A stretch of 64,000 nt of DNA from Tolypeutes matacus (Eukaryota > Chordata > Mammalia > Cingulata > Chlamyphoridae): positions 8,288,758-8,352,757 of the forward strand of contig JAKSZT010054335.1 in assembly GCA_026826555.1 (NCBI GenBank), given 5' to 3'. The notes beneath the pieces were generated by a model. The model was given only the letters and a program-made list of their open reading frames with translations, searched no databases and was not told the origin of the DNA. This document shows positions 21,601 to 33,480 of the stretch, piece by piece. Every line of letters begins with the position of its first letter. The stretch's first letter is position 1. The position numbers were made by a program, and so were the translations under genes.

Positions 21601-21885
21601 TCATTTTTTTCTATTCTTTTTTTTCCTCTGTTCTTTTCTCTCTTCAGCTGTCTTGTCTTTGGTATCACTTATTCTTACTTCTATCATTTCGAGTTTGCTC
21701 TTGTATGCCTCTAATTTGTTTTTGATCTCACCTATCATGTCTTTCTTTCCCATGAGCTCTGTTACTTTTCTATTCAGGTTTTCCCATTCTTCTTTGTGCT
21801 TGCTCAATGTCTTCTTGATGTCCTTTATCTCTTTAGCCATATTGTCTTTCAACTCATTAATTTGATTTTGGAAATTTGTGTACAA
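21601..21885 (-). pseudogene. L1 ORF1 fragment (coiled coil)
   Basis: A 94-codon minus-strand frame rich in Lys/Glu with heptad spacing, containing NQINELKDNMAKEIKDIKKT and SKHKEEWENLNRKV segments. It corresponds to the trimerising coiled coil of L1 ORF1p. The downstream RNA-binding part is in other frames, so the gene is dead. Confidence 0.75.
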
Positions 21886-22955
21886 ATTGTTAGCTGTCTC
21901 AAATCCTACTTTTCTTCTGGCACTTTGATATATTCCTTTTCTTGGGTCATTTCTGCCATTTTCTTAATATGGCTTGTAATTTTTTGCTGACGTGTAGGCA
22001 TCTGATTAGGTTAGTGAGTTTACTCAGACGCTCCACTTCTCTTTCTTTTGTAGGGATTTAATGGTGGTAGGCTACGTGTTACTGCTGTTCTTTGATTCCT
22101 GGCTCAACCTGCTCTGGGTCTTTAGGATTGTTCCTGTTGGTTGCTCACATCTGGGCCCTGAGCCCAGTATTGGTTTGCAGACCCACTTCCTAGGCCCTTG
22201 GGGAGGGAGGTTATAAAAGCTGGAAAAAGCTTCTCTTACTTACTTTTAATTTCCTCACATGCACTTCCTTGGTCCGCCAGCATATGTTGCTCTTTGGCAG
22301 CCCTCTCAGTCCAATGCCTGCAACAAGGACTGGATCAATGTGACTGAGGTTCCTGCTTGGAGGCTAAGAGCCTTGTAATTCAGACTTTCTCTGAGGCAGT
22401 TTTCCATCCTTTGCTGGAAGCCCCTTCCCTTTTCCTGGGTAGGAAATAATTCCATTCCCCTCTGTGTTCTCAACAACCAGTCCTGGTCAGTAGAGAGGGT
22501 GATTGAGAGGGTCAGTTCTCTTTATTTCTAAGCCGACTACCAAGGCAAGCGATGGTGTGGCCCCACCCAACCTGGAACGGTTCCTGGGACACAGCAGACC
22601 AAATTTGTGGGTCAAAAGCTGAGTCAGCCTTATGCTGTATTCCTCTCTCTCCCCTTTCCTGGGAAGGTAGATCCTTGGGGCCCCCTTTGTCTGTAGCCAC
22701 TGGCCCCGAGGCCCAAGAAGTCTAAAGTGTCTGTAGTGTGGGGGAGGGCGCTGGCTGTTGTAGCTGCCAATTTTAACTCACAGCTTTGCTTTTCCTTTGC
22801 CCCTATCTCCTCTGGTTGGTGTACAGCTTTCCCCTGGTGTTCTAAACCCTAGGGAATTTTTTTCCAGGCCATTTCTACCTTTCCTCTAGCTATTTTTATG
22901 GGACAGAAGAGAGTCCCATGTCTTTCTAGTCTGCCATCTTCCTGGAAGTTGAGGT

Positions 22956-23169
22956 TAACCATTAGCTCAGTGTTCATTGCAGTTTTAAGCAAACTCAGAG
23001 TTGGGCCAAGGAAGTATGGAATTGGGCCTCAACAGTCCTGCAATATTGAATCTACAGAGAATATCTTTTAAAAATTATTTCAAGCATCAATTGAACAATT
23101 AAAAGTTGATCACAAAGAAGCTTCTATGAATTCCCCCAAATAGAAATTTTTACTAAGATTTGTTGAATG
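22956..23169. other. Intergenic, nothing recognised
   Basis: Short gap between an L1 and a MIR. Confidence 0.4.
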
Positions 23170-23402
23170 CTTATTATGTGTTAAAGGGTTTTACATGTAT
23201 TACCTTAATTTATTTCTCTTAGGACAACCATATGTGATAATTATTATTATTATCTCAGTTTTACAAATGAAGAAATTGAGCTTATAGAGAGGTTAATAGT
23301 CTACCCAAAGTCATATAGCCAGAAAAAAACAGAGCAGGGATTGATGCCTTATCTCCTGACTCAAGAATTTAAGCTGCTAACCACTATGGGATGCTTTCCC
23401 AT
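23170..23402 (-). mobile_element. MIR SINE, nearly full length
   Basis: The plus strand shows the reverse of MIR: TTATTATCTCAGTTTTACAAATGAAG, AAGTCATATAGCCAG and GCTGCTAACCACTATGGGATGC. Confidence 0.82.
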
Positions 23403-23717
23403 TGCCTTTAATCATAATGTGGGAAAACTAGAAGTTAATAATAACAATGGTGTAGTCAATCCAACAATGAATACCCCAACCATTAAGGGATTTGAAAATT
23501 TTCTCTAAGGAGAAAATGAAAGCAATAATAAGAAAAAGCCTATATACAAAAATTTATGGCTAATGGCTAAAGCTGTGAAGAAAGAGAATGTCATTATAAA
23601 TGAAGAGTAACATATGAATTAAAATTCTATTCAAAAGTCAGTAAAAGAACAACAAATTAAGCCTTGGAAAATGGAAGTGAGGAATTAATAAAAATAACAG
23701 CAAAAAGGAATTTCTGC
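23403..23717. other. Intergenic, nothing recognised
   Basis: A-rich, no clear repeat or gene. Confidence 0.35.
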
Positions 23718-24260
23718 TTCAGGCCAAGATGGAATAATAGGAACTGGACTTACTCTCTTACTTGAAACAACCAAAAAGCATACAAAATATATGAAACAAT
23801 GGTTTTCAGACACTCAACATCAGGCAATGAAGGATGGAAAACAAAGGAGCTGAGCCCTACATTGAGAGAGTTTTCCAGGCCTTGGGACAGGAAGGGAAAC
23901 CCAAACACAGCCTGGTGGACTCTTTGGGTTGAGGAAATGGAGCTGAGAGTGTGGAGGAGAATAAGGCAGCTAGAGTTCTAAGGAAAAACTCCAAAGAGGA
24001 GATAAATTCACACAGAGAGCAACCCAGAGATTTGTAGATGGTTACCTTTGAGCATTCAGCAAAGTACTGATGAGTGCTTGTGCATGAAGAAACTAGCTAT
24101 GGTCAGGGAAAGAAGTGTCCAAAAGGGTAAGAGGTAACAGTGTCTAGTGCTCACATAAAGCCAGGAATATTGCCTGTTCCCACCAGCCTGACTCAAGTTC
24201 CACAGGGCATTGGGTAAATTACACAGAAGAATCTTGCCTGAGTATTGGGAAATAATTAGC

Positions 24261-26189
24261 AATAATTATTATTTGTTAATAAATAATTAACAAAATTCTT
24301 TTGTTTTTTCCAATTTTCTTTTTTTGAATGTCCCAACCCGTTAATTATATTTTATTTTAGTTCTTTTTTTCTGAGTTTCTTTGTATTTTATCTCTTGCAT
24401 TTAAGCTTATCATTATTATTTCATTTTCTTTTTAATTGTATTTGGTTATTATATGGGCTTCATCTTCAAGGAATGTTTAGATCACAGTAGGGTTACAATG
24501 GGGGCTGCAGAGGATCATTGGTGGGGGGTGTCTGGGATGGGGAATTCATGGGAGTAAGTTCATCTGAATATACATGAAAGATATATAAAATTGTTAAAAT
24601 GATCGAGGGATGGGGCATGGTCACGGTGGATAGACAATCACTCAATAAATGAGGGAATACTGAATTCCCAGCCTGGAGAGCTCTGCCACATTCTCCAAGG
24701 GAGCAGCAACAGTTCTCTGAGTGCAGGGGCAGTGTCTGGCAAAGAGGATGGCCTACTATTGGGTTCTTGTTATTGATGACTAGCCTTATGAGTCTTTGCT
24801 CTTGTAATTGAAACTTGGCCTACTGTTACGGGATGCCTAAGGGTTGCCATCTGAGAACCTCCTTGTTGCTCAAATGTGGCCTCTCTCTAAGCCAAACTCA
24901 GCATATGAATGCATTACCTTCCCCCATATTGTGGGACATGACTCCCGGGGATGAGCCCCCCTGGCAACGAGGGATTAATACCAAGTGCCAACTGGAAACA
25001 TGACTGGAAAAGAACCTTGAATAAAAGGGGGAAAAGGTAAAGACAAATGAGTTCATGTGGCTAAGAGACTTCAAAGAGAGTCGGGAGGTCACCCCAGAGG
25101 TAACGCTTACACACACCTCAGTAGGATCTCATAGAACACCAAAAGTGGATATCACCCCACACAGAGGGGCTCCTGAGGGCTTTGGAGACACCCAGGTCCT
25201 ATATAAGGGGGGATAGCCCCAGAGATTGATGCCTTATCAGTGGGCTCTACTTTGGAATCTGTGCTCCTGAGGGTGACAGAGTTGGACTCAAATAAATCCT
25301 CCCTGCACATGGTCCATCAGTCCCTTCTATTCAAACCTATATGTGAGGCTGTAGTTTTTAGGTGTACTTCCAGGGACTGGAGCCTCTGGCCTACCCATGT
25401 GCCAGCGGTGCCTGGAATCTCGGTGGAGCTGCATCTCCTACTCTACAGCTCAATGGACTCACCCAAGTCACCTGGTGAGGAGACGATGATGGACAACACC
25501 CATCCCAGGGAATAGAGCCTGCAGCTGCAGGCAGGATAATCCCATCCACCGTATCCATGGGATATAAGCCCCGTCTCACTTGGAGGTGGAGTGGACATCA
25601 CCATTCCAGTCTCCTCAGTATGGGGGGAAGAGCTATGGACTAGAGTGGACTTAATGGTATTCTGTTGTAGACATGATGTGATTCAAGCAATGGAAGAAAT
25701 TACAACAGTGAGGTGGAGCCAGTGGCCACTGACGCTTTTGGGGCCGGGACGGGAAAAGCAGTTGTAATACAGGTGCTTTTTCAGGACTTGGGAATTCTCC
25801 TGAGTGACATTACAGTGACAGATATATGGCATTTTACATCAGCATATAACATGAAGAACTGAGTGGGAGAGAGTGGTGTCTACAATGTGAACTATGGTCC
25901 ATGCTTAGTGGCAAAGCCCCAGGATGTGTATATCCATTGCAGGTGATGAGCCACACTAATGAAAGATGTTTATGTGGGAGGTTGTGGGAGGTGTGGGAGG
26001 TGGAGAACATGGGAATCCCTGTAATTTTTGTGTAACATTTATGTAATCTAAGCATCTTTTAAAATGTATGTGAAAAAAAAATCATTTATGTAAGCAAATG
26101 CACATATATGCATATATATCTATATATCATTTTACAAATATTGGTTTGTATTGTGAAAAATTTGATTTTTACCCACACACACAAAAAAA
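24261..26189 (+). mobile_element. About 1.9-kb retroposed L1-type 3' UTR (lineage-specific repeat)
   Basis: This unit interrupts the old L1 host at an AATTAGC target, which reappears next to its A-rich 3' end (24254-24260 and 26190-26196). It aligns colinearly over its whole length with 58655-60660 on the opposite strand. Shared landmarks include GCCACATTCTCCAAGGGAGC, GGGACATGACTCCC, TATATAAGGGGGGATAGCCC and GTAAGCAAATGCACATATATGC. The second copy continues upstream into an L1 ORF2 end, so this copy is best read as a 5'-truncated L1 insertion consisting only of a long 3' UTR. Confidence 0.7.
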
Positions 26190-26315
26190 AATTAGCTCTA
26201 ACATGAGCTCTTTAATGTCCCACCTAACAAATCTTAAAAACAAGACCTGAAGGGATCAAACTGCTTCCAAGTAACTTAATGGTGTCCCAGAAAAAACTCA
26301 AGAATAATATAGGGA

Positions 26316-27079
26316 GTTAATAACTAGGGTATAGGTCACCAGGAAATAGAATGAGTTTAGGGAATGGCAAGCTGAGGGTTAATCTGTGAAGAATTGGTTA
26401 AAAGTTTGTTAATCTTTGGAAATGAATAGAAAAGGTTAAAGTATATCATGGTGTTTGTAATTAACATTATATGGGTATGAAAATGATTTAAAGGGCAAGT
26501 CTAAGGCTATGTATATTACTAGAAGGAAAGCTAAAAAATACAACATGGGACTGTATAGCATAGTGTAACCTCATGTGAAATATGGATATGAGTAATATTG
26601 TGTATATAAGACTGTTTTTCTTTGAAACTGAATAAATGTCTGTTAATGTTACAAGATGTTAATATCAGGCAAAATTCAACCAAAGCAAATGATGGATAGT
26701 AGTATATAGTAATATATTAATAATCTTCCAGTAAGAGTAAAAAAAAAGGAAATATACTAAGGGAAAGAAACTAGACACAAGGTACTACATACTGCTTGAC
26801 TCCATCTATACAAAATATAAATACAAATAAACTAGAGAGATCAGAAACAGAATAGCAGCTATGTATGGCAGGGGAAGCATGATGGGTTTTTGTTTGTCTG
26901 TTTTCATGTATTTTATTATTATTACTGGAATAATGAAAATGCTCTAATAATGATTGAATTGTTGAATGCACAGCTATATGATTAGAACAAATATCATTAA
27001 TTGTACCCTTTGGATGGATTGTATGCTTTATTAATATGTATCGATAAAATTGATTTGTTTAAAAAAACAAAGAAAGAAA
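26316..27079 (+). mobile_element. 5'-truncated L1 insertion (3' UTR only)
   Basis: It is flanked by a 16-bp duplication with one mismatch, AAGAATAATATAGGGA at 26300-26315 and AAGAATATTATAGGGA at 27080-27095. It ends GATGGATTGTATGC, TATTAATATGTATCGATAAAATTGAT and an A-rich tail. The same 3' end occurs in reverse at 33142-33480, which confirms a family. Confidence 0.82.
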
Positions 27080-27929
27080 AAGAATATTATAGGGATATGA
27101 AAATATCTGTAACTAAAATTTACAATGTTTGCCATCCAGTAAAAAAATTGCAAGGCATGCAAAGAAGCAGGAAAATATTACCCAAATTGAGGCAATGAAT
27201 CAGATCAGATACAGATATTAGAATTAGCAGACAGACATTATAACAGTTATTATAACTGTATACTTATGTTCAAAAAGTTGAGTAGAGACATGGAAGGTAT
27301 AAGAAAAAAAGATTCAAATAGAACTTTTAGAGATGAAAACCACAACGTAAGTAAGCTGTGAGATAACTTTAAGCAGCCCAATGTAAGTATAATTGGAGCA
27401 CTTAAAGAGCAGAGAGAGAGGGAGAGACAGAAACAGTAACTGAAGAAGAAATGGTGGAAATCTTTTCAAATTTGATGGAAACTGTGAGCTTATATAACCA
27501 AGAATCCCCATGAACCCTAAGCACAAGAAACATGAAGATACCAACACAAAGGCATATCACAATCAAATTGCTTAAAACCAGGTATAAAGGGAAAATCTTA
27601 AAGCAGTCAGAGGGAAAAAAGCTATGCAATGAAGAAAAAGGATAAGGATGACTTCAGATTTCTCACTGGAAGCAATGTAAAATAAGAAAAGAGTAGAGCC
27701 ACACCTTTAAAGTACTAAAAGAAAAACCTGCCAACATAGATTCCTATACTCAGTAAAAAATATCTTTCGAAAATGAAGGCAAAATAAAGATGTTTTCAGA
27801 CATACAAAAGCTGAAAGAATTCAACACCAGTAAACCTGCACTACAAGAAACACTAAAGTAAGGTGATGCCAGAGCCAGATGGAGATCTGGGTCTGCAAAA
27901 AGGAGTAAAGGCCACCGGTAATGGGATCC

Positions 27930-28345
27930 TTTTTAAGGGTTCAGTTTGTGCACGTAGGTGCTTCCAGCAATGCCTTGTAATTGCAACTAGAGAATCATCC
28001 TTAGAAAGCTGAAGCTGCCTTGCCCAGATGTGCCTGGGAATCACACTACCTTCCCTGCCCTGGCAGCCATTGGCAATGACTGACTGGGACCGGAGTACAA
28101 AATCCCTTTCCCTTGCCTCAAGGTGGGACAGATTCTGTAGCACAAGTTATACAGAGCTCCCCATGGGATCACGGTGAAGCTAGATTTCACCTGAAACCTT
28201 GTCCTTGCACTGTTCCTTTGCCTTCCTTATCCTGTTTCCCTCACACCCTTATCAGTTTCTCCTGAAGGTGCTTTAAAAATAAATCACATGTATATGAACC
28301 CCTGTCTCAGGCTCTACTTCTAACAGAGGCACAGAGTGTAACAAT
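27930..28345 (+). repeat. Old LTR-like sequence
   Basis: AAAAATAAATCACATGTATATG followed by CCCTGTCTCAGGCTCTACTTC resembles the polyadenylation and U5 end of a mammalian class III LTR. It lies directly before an ERV-L-like internal remnant in the same orientation. Confidence 0.45.
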
Positions 28346-28479
28346 ATATTTGTGCTCAGTGTAAATACTCACCCAAAGCAAAGCATCTGCATTGGTGGAG
28401 CCTCATAATAATCAGCTGGACAAGATAACCACCTATGGATGTAAGTTGGCATCTCTTTCCAAGCACCCTGATGCTTACT

Positions 28480-29560
28480 CAGTGATCAGGAATGCAGGCC
28501 AAACATGAGCTCAATGACATGGACTTACCCACACCAAGACTGATTTGGCTACTGCTTCCATTGAGTTCATAGTATGCCAAAATCAAAGGCCAATGCCAAA
28601 CCCCTCATATGGCACCCTTCCCATGGGGGACCAGTCAGCAGCCTGGTCTTAAGTCAATTACATTGGAGTCCTTCCATTATCAAGTGTGCAGCAGTTTGTC
28701 CTCAGCAGATTTTTGTCTAAATAGGGATTATTTTCTCTGACCACCTTGCTTCTGCCCACACCACTATCCATGGTTTTATGGCATTCCTAGTCACCATCAA
28801 AGTATACCACATAACCATGCTTCCAACCAAGCAACTCATTTTACCGCAAAATAAATGTAGCAAGAGACTCAACTGGTTATACCTGGCGTCCCACTATCCA
28901 GAAGGAAGCTGGCCTGAAAAAATCATGGAAAGTCCTGTCGAAGACACAGTTATAGCACCAGCTGGGGAAGAACACCTTACCAAATAGGGATGCTGCCTTA
29001 TAGAGTATGTTTTGAACAAACAATATATGTTCCATTTTCTCTCATGGCAAGAGCACACAGGTTGGGAATTAAAGGGTGCAAATGGGAGAGGCTCCTTCTC
29101 ACAGCTAATAACCCATTTGCAAGAGTTTGGCCTCTCCTCTCTGTAACGTTGGCTCTGCTGATCTGGAAGTCTTAATTCCCAGGAGAGGAGTACTTCCATC
29201 AGGAGATGCTATGATGGTTCCATTGAATTGGAAGCTTTTCTACACAATGGGGACAGAGAAGACTATGTCTGGAATCAGAGAGTTCCCTGGGCCATTTCTT
29301 AACACTTGTGAGTTCAATAGCAAAGGTCCACGGGCTTGGGTAACAGCATTAAAAAAAGGCAGGATGATTAAGGACTGAGACCCATTAGGCATGAAGGTTT
29401 GGGTGGCCTTATTAGGTAAAGAATCCCAATCAGCCCAAGTTCTGGTTGAAGGCAGGGAAGCTTTGGAATGGGTAGTGGAAGTATGAACTATGGCCTTGTG
29501 AGCAGATACAAATTTGAGGACTGAGGCTGCTATGTTTTGTGTATTTTAACCAATGATTTT
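28480..29560 (+). pseudogene. ERV-L-like pol remnant (integrase end and dUTPase-like part)
   Basis: Decayed plus-strand frames carry retroviral pol-like text. Around 28810-28960 there is a degraded integrase-like stretch. At about 29170-29480, GVLPSGDAMMVPLNWKL followed in another frame by EAFLHNGDREDYVW resembles the dUTPase-like domain that class III (ERV-L) elements carry after integrase. Many stops and frameshifts are present, and no gag, protease or reverse transcriptase is recognised here. It is an old, non-functional fossil. The family call is by recalled similarity only. Confidence 0.6.
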
Positions 29561-30084
29561 TTTCTCCCCTTTCCCTTTGGTTTTTCATAAAAGTTTTGGT
29601 GGTGATTAACTTTAGAATTTAATTCAATGGCATCAGGTTATGAGGAAATACAACCAGACCTGGTAAGGTCACATATCCCTTGGAGGTCCTAGGCTTGATG
29701 TGGATAACATGTCCGGTGGGATTTTGTGTTTCCCCTCATTGGGGAGAGTGAGAGCATCTTTATTTGTAGACAAATCTGTATAATGTTTTATTTTAGGCAG
29801 AATCATGAAGTGGTTTTCTAAGTGTGACTGTTAGTAGAGGGGTGAGGATAGAAGCTGAGTAGTGAAAGGGGTGGACTGTATCTATGTGTGCCTTGCCCTA
29901 CCCTGCTCTCGATTGCCTGGGGCTTGTCCCCTCCAGGCTGCCTTCTCCAGGCTCTCATGTCAGCTGGCTTCCAGTTGGGTTCAGCTAATGGGAGGTATTA
30001 ATGGGAGACTGGAGGTAAAAGGAAAGAAGAAGCAAGGAGACTTCTTCCTCTCCCTCTCTGCCTGGGCATCTTTTTTGGTAGGAG
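29561..30084. other. Intergenic, probable decayed ERV flank
   Basis: No clear motif is seen. It may be the remaining 3' part of the ERV-L fossil. Confidence 0.3.
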
Positions 30085-30330
30085 TTGTTTCTCCTATGAT
30101 AAAAGAAAACTTTTTCATACAATTTAACATCTCACAGCTTTATTGAGTGATTCATGGACTGGGCAACATCCCATTCAGAAAGTAGATGGAAAGGGGCAGG
30201 ACACATAAGGGGGAATGGGAAGCAAGTGAGGAATATTCTGATTGACTAACGTTAACTCTCCATTTTACTTAGGGGAGCAGATAGACATTGATTAGTATGG
30301 TATGTTTGTTCATTCTGATAAGCTCCCTCT
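30085..30330 (-). repeat. LTR-like repeat, copy A
   Basis: Shares TTCATACAATTTA, CTTTATTGAGTGA and GCATCCCATTCAGAAAG-type text and a CCAATC-type region with copy B at 31115. The AATAAAG on the minus strand marks LTR orientation. It appears truncated relative to copy B. Confidence 0.55.
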
Positions 30331-31114
30331 ACTGGACAGAAACTAGTTTTATCACCAGGTATTGCTTATCAGTGACCTTGTAGGGTGTCTTCTGTTTTTT
30401 CGGAAAACCCCTGCTGGTTGATTGTTTTGTCCTATGGATAAAACTTCTCAGAAAGGGGTCTTCTCCCCTCAATGCCCAGAGCAGCAGCCATTTCCTTTTG
30501 CTTAGTACCTCCATGGCTCCAGCTATGGCACATATAAACTTCCATGCATGTGGAAGTTTGTGAGTAAAGCCTTTGAAATGTGTATTTGGACCACTCTGTT
30601 ACATGTGCCAAGAAAAAGGGTTGGAAGACACTATTGATGACGGAATCTATTAATGGTGGTTATCTCTGGGTGGTAGGATTGTGGATGACTTTTCTTTATT
30701 TGGTTATTTTTAGAAAAGAAAGAAATACATGCCCCCTTTCACCTCTGTTAATGCTCTCTGATAAGTATATGAACCTCCACCTGGTGTTTATTTTTGTGAA
30801 CCCCTAATTGCAGTTAACCAAGCATTTATTTTGCCATTACAAACTCTAGTCACAGGTACATTTTTAGCCATCCTTAGTAAAGAAACCATAATTGCAGAAG
30901 AAACCATAGAAATGCACATAAGAAAAAGTAAGAGATGAGTATCGTCACTTGTTATTTCAACATTGCTTCCTTTTTTCCAGACACATAAAGATCAGGAAGA
31001 GAAAGCAGCCTCTTAAGTAGGATTTATGAAGCAGGGATGCTGTTGGCAAGGAGACGAAATAAAAACACCATGGTGTCTGCATGTAAAGAAACCATATTCA
31101 ATATGCCAATTCTA
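30331..31114. other. Interior between two LTR-like repeats
   Basis: About 0.78 kb without a recognised viral or host gene. Confidence 0.35.
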
Positions 31115-31535
31115 TTCAACCGATAAAAGAAAAACTTTTCATACAATTTAGTATCTCACAACTTTATTGAGTGACTGATGAATGGGGCAGCATCCCATTC
31201 AGAAAGCACAAGGGCGTGCCACCGAGGGGGGGGCAAGGGTAAGCTCATACAGGGCAAAGGCAGGAGCGAGTGAGAAGTGCTCTGATTGGCTGGTGCTAAT
31301 TTCCATTTTACTTGAAGGTGGGGGTGGCTCTTACAAATCGGGGACCAGGTGGTTGCTTAGGGATGAGGAGGTTAGCTGGTGATACGGGATTGGCTGTAGT
31401 TAAATTTGGTTTTCTGGGCAAGCTGGGCATTTACAGGAAATAAAAACGAATTTAGGTTTTTGGTTTTGTGCTTACATGGGGCTTAGGATGGGCACCTCCA
31501 TGTTGAGCTTACTAGATTTTATTTATCACAACAAA
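31115..31535 (-). repeat. LTR-like repeat, copy B
   Basis: On the minus strand it begins TGTTGTGATAAATAAAATC. It carries CCAATCAGAGCACTTCTCAC (CCAAT box) and ends after ACTCAATAAAGTTGTGAG with U5-like text. It is a direct repeat of copy A with considerable divergence. Confidence 0.55.
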
Positions 31536-31738
31536 TAGAACTCTGTCATTTAATGATTATTTAAGTTGTGAATTTCAAAGCCAAAATAAAATATTATGTT
31601 ATTTTCCAGATGGGTAAAAATTTTATTCTAAAAATAAAGGCATTTTCTTATGTAGATTAGTCTCACTTCCCTTTGCCATTTAGAATATTATTGATAAAAC
31701 GGACACTAATATGTAGACTTAATTGTGACCGTAGTGAT

Positions 31739-32195
31739 TGTGGTAGTTTGAGGCTTTTGTGGACCCCAGAAAGAACATGTCCGTAGAGCTAATCCATTCC
31801 TGTGGGTGTGAACCTATTGCAGGTGGGACCTTCCTTTTGGTTAGATTACTTCAGTAGGGCATGGCCCAGGGTGAATCTTAATCCTCTCACTGGAATCCTT
31901 TATCAACAGGCTGAATATGAAGAGATAGGTGGCCACAGAGACACACAGGAGCTCAGAGAGTAAGCCACAGAAGCACGTAGAAAAGCCACAGGAGCAGCCT
32001 GAAGCAGAAAGCAACAGAGCCTGGAGAAGGCAGAGGCTGGCAGAGAAGTCCAGGATCTCCTGCAGCTGGTTTTTGGGGAGAGAGTATCACCTGATGATAC
32101 CTTAGAGCTGCAAGCTTACAACCTAATAAATCCCCACTGTCAAAGCCAACCCATTTCTGGCACATTGCCTTGGCAGCCTTTAGCAAACTAAACCA
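31739..32195 (+). mobile_element. Solo LTR of class III/MaLR type with perfect 5-bp duplication
   Basis: A 457-bp unit begins TGTGGTAGTTTGAGG and ends AAACTAAACCA. It is flanked by GTGAT at 31734-31738 and 32196-32200. It contains CCTAATAAATCCCC, a polyadenylation signal, near its 3' end. The TG...CA ends and 5-bp duplication are diagnostic of LTR integration. A related 3' part occurs at 39950-40270. Confidence 0.85.
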
Positions 32196-32200
32196 GTGAT

Positions 32201-33141
32201 CAGATATACCCTCTTATTTAACAGGAAATTGGGGCCAAATGACTTGGTTGGGTGACTGAGTGGCAGCCTTCACTGTTTCCTCTACATTCTAGTGGTTCTT
32301 AACCAAACAGTAGGTGTTCTTCAAACCACACACCCCTCCTCAGCAATCCCATCCCTATGGTTTTCCTATATCCCCCCACCCCCACCCCCCACTGAGAATC
32401 AGTGTATTACAATCTTCCATTCCTCAAACCAAAATTTAAAGCCCCAAATTACTATGCTGGTAGTTCTTAAGTCGCAAGATTTAGCTGCTATCTGTAATGA
32501 ACTCATCAGTTTCATTTCCTATTCTTCTTTCACAGGAAAAGAGCAAACATGTGAAATCTGTAAATCATGTTAATCCTAGACAAATTAGTCCACACCTATA
32601 TGATAGGGGCTAACAATAATCTGAAAGGCCTGTTCTTATGAAGATCTGTTTTTGTTTCTATCTCTTCTTTCATTCCTTGATAACACAAAAATTGCTTACG
32701 GCATTTCATGCCCCAAGCACTGTGATAGGCCCCAGGATACAGCTCCTTGCCCATAAAGAACTTTCTGCTAATACAGAGGATTTCAAAGCATGACAAAAAA
32801 CAACAACCAAACTTCAATTTGCATCACCTTTTAGAATTTTTCAGTTTTTACTTTTAACAAAATTATATGTGGTTAGAGTTAAAGTCAAATAGCTCTACAA
32901 GGCTTGTTGAGAACACATCAACACCGCCTTTTCCATTCCCACACCTCTTAGGCTGTCACTTCCCCCTCTTTTAGCTGGCTTTGTATGATTGGCATGCTTA
33001 TGTTTCTACTTCTTTTTCAAAATTGGTTATTATCTAGATTTCCTAGTATGGGAGATGAGACCTTAGCTCTCTTGTCAACTTCCCTTTAACTTCCTGGTCT
33101 TGTCTCTCAGCCCCTAATGTAGGTACGTTATGCTTTTCTTT
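32201..33141. other. Intergenic, nothing recognised
   Basis: Ordinary composition with a C-rich run near 32375; no gene or clear repeat. Confidence 0.4.
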
Positions 33142-33480
33142 TCTTTTTTTTTTTTTAAACAAGTCAATTTTGTTGATACATATTAATAAAGCATACAATT
33201 TATACAAAGTGTACAATCAATGGTATTTGGTATAATCACACAGTTGTGTGTTCCTCACTTCAATCATTATTAAAGCATTTTCATTATTTCAATAATAATA
33301 ATAAACAAAAAACAGAAAAACAAACAAGAATTCCTCACCTCTCAATCTCTTTCTTTCCCTTGCTGTACATAGCTGCTATTTCTGACTATTCTTGCACAAT
33401 TATTTATTAGTTTATTAAGCAGATTTATTGAGATATAGTCATATACCATATGATGTATCCAAAGTGTATAATCAATGGCT
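33142..33480 (-). mobile_element. L1 3' end fragment
   Basis: The plus strand GATACATATTAATAAAGCATAC and ATCATTATTAAAGCATTTTC regions are the reverse of the L1 3' end at 26950-27060, preceded by a T-run equal to its poly-A tail. It is 5'-truncated. Confidence 0.75.

Larger units (their letters stand above)
18400..22955 (-). mobile_element. L1 retrotransposon, 5' end present, 3' end missing
   Basis: In minus-strand order it has a 5' UTR (22955-22000) starting near a YY1-type AAGATGGCAGACTAG. Broken ORF1 follows (about 21890-21000; coiled coil at 21885-21601), then broken ORF2 from the endonuclease start (about 20900) into the reverse transcriptase. It stops at about 18400, before the ORF2 carboxy terminus, so the 3' part is missing. 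Many stops and shifts make it an inactive, middle-aged copy. Its ORF2 text aligns with the younger L1 at 63-64 kb. Confidence 0.85.
23718..27925 (+). mobile_element. HAL1/L1M element split by two later insertions
   Basis: The plus-strand host runs 23718-24260 (5' end with CCAAGATGGAATAATAGG, then 5' UTR text such as AGAATCTTGCCTGAGTATTGG). It resumes at 26190 (ATTAGCTCTAACATGAGC) to 26315, and again from 27080 to about 27925 (ACATACAAAAGCTGAAAGAATTC). The joins are colinear with an old L1/HAL1 5' UTR and leader region. Two independent insertions, at 24261-26189 and 26316-27079, separate the pieces. All coding potential is lost. Confidence 0.7.

Noticed and set aside
25240..25515. Open frame shared between the two copies of the 1.9-kb repeat (25240-25515 plus and 59236-59643 minus), suggesting a third L1-type ORF
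   Set aside because: Most visible differences between the copies change the amino acid (for example EAVVFRC versus DPGVCRY), so there is no sign of purifying selection. The shared frame follows from recent common origin. A dN/dS test over many copies would settle it.
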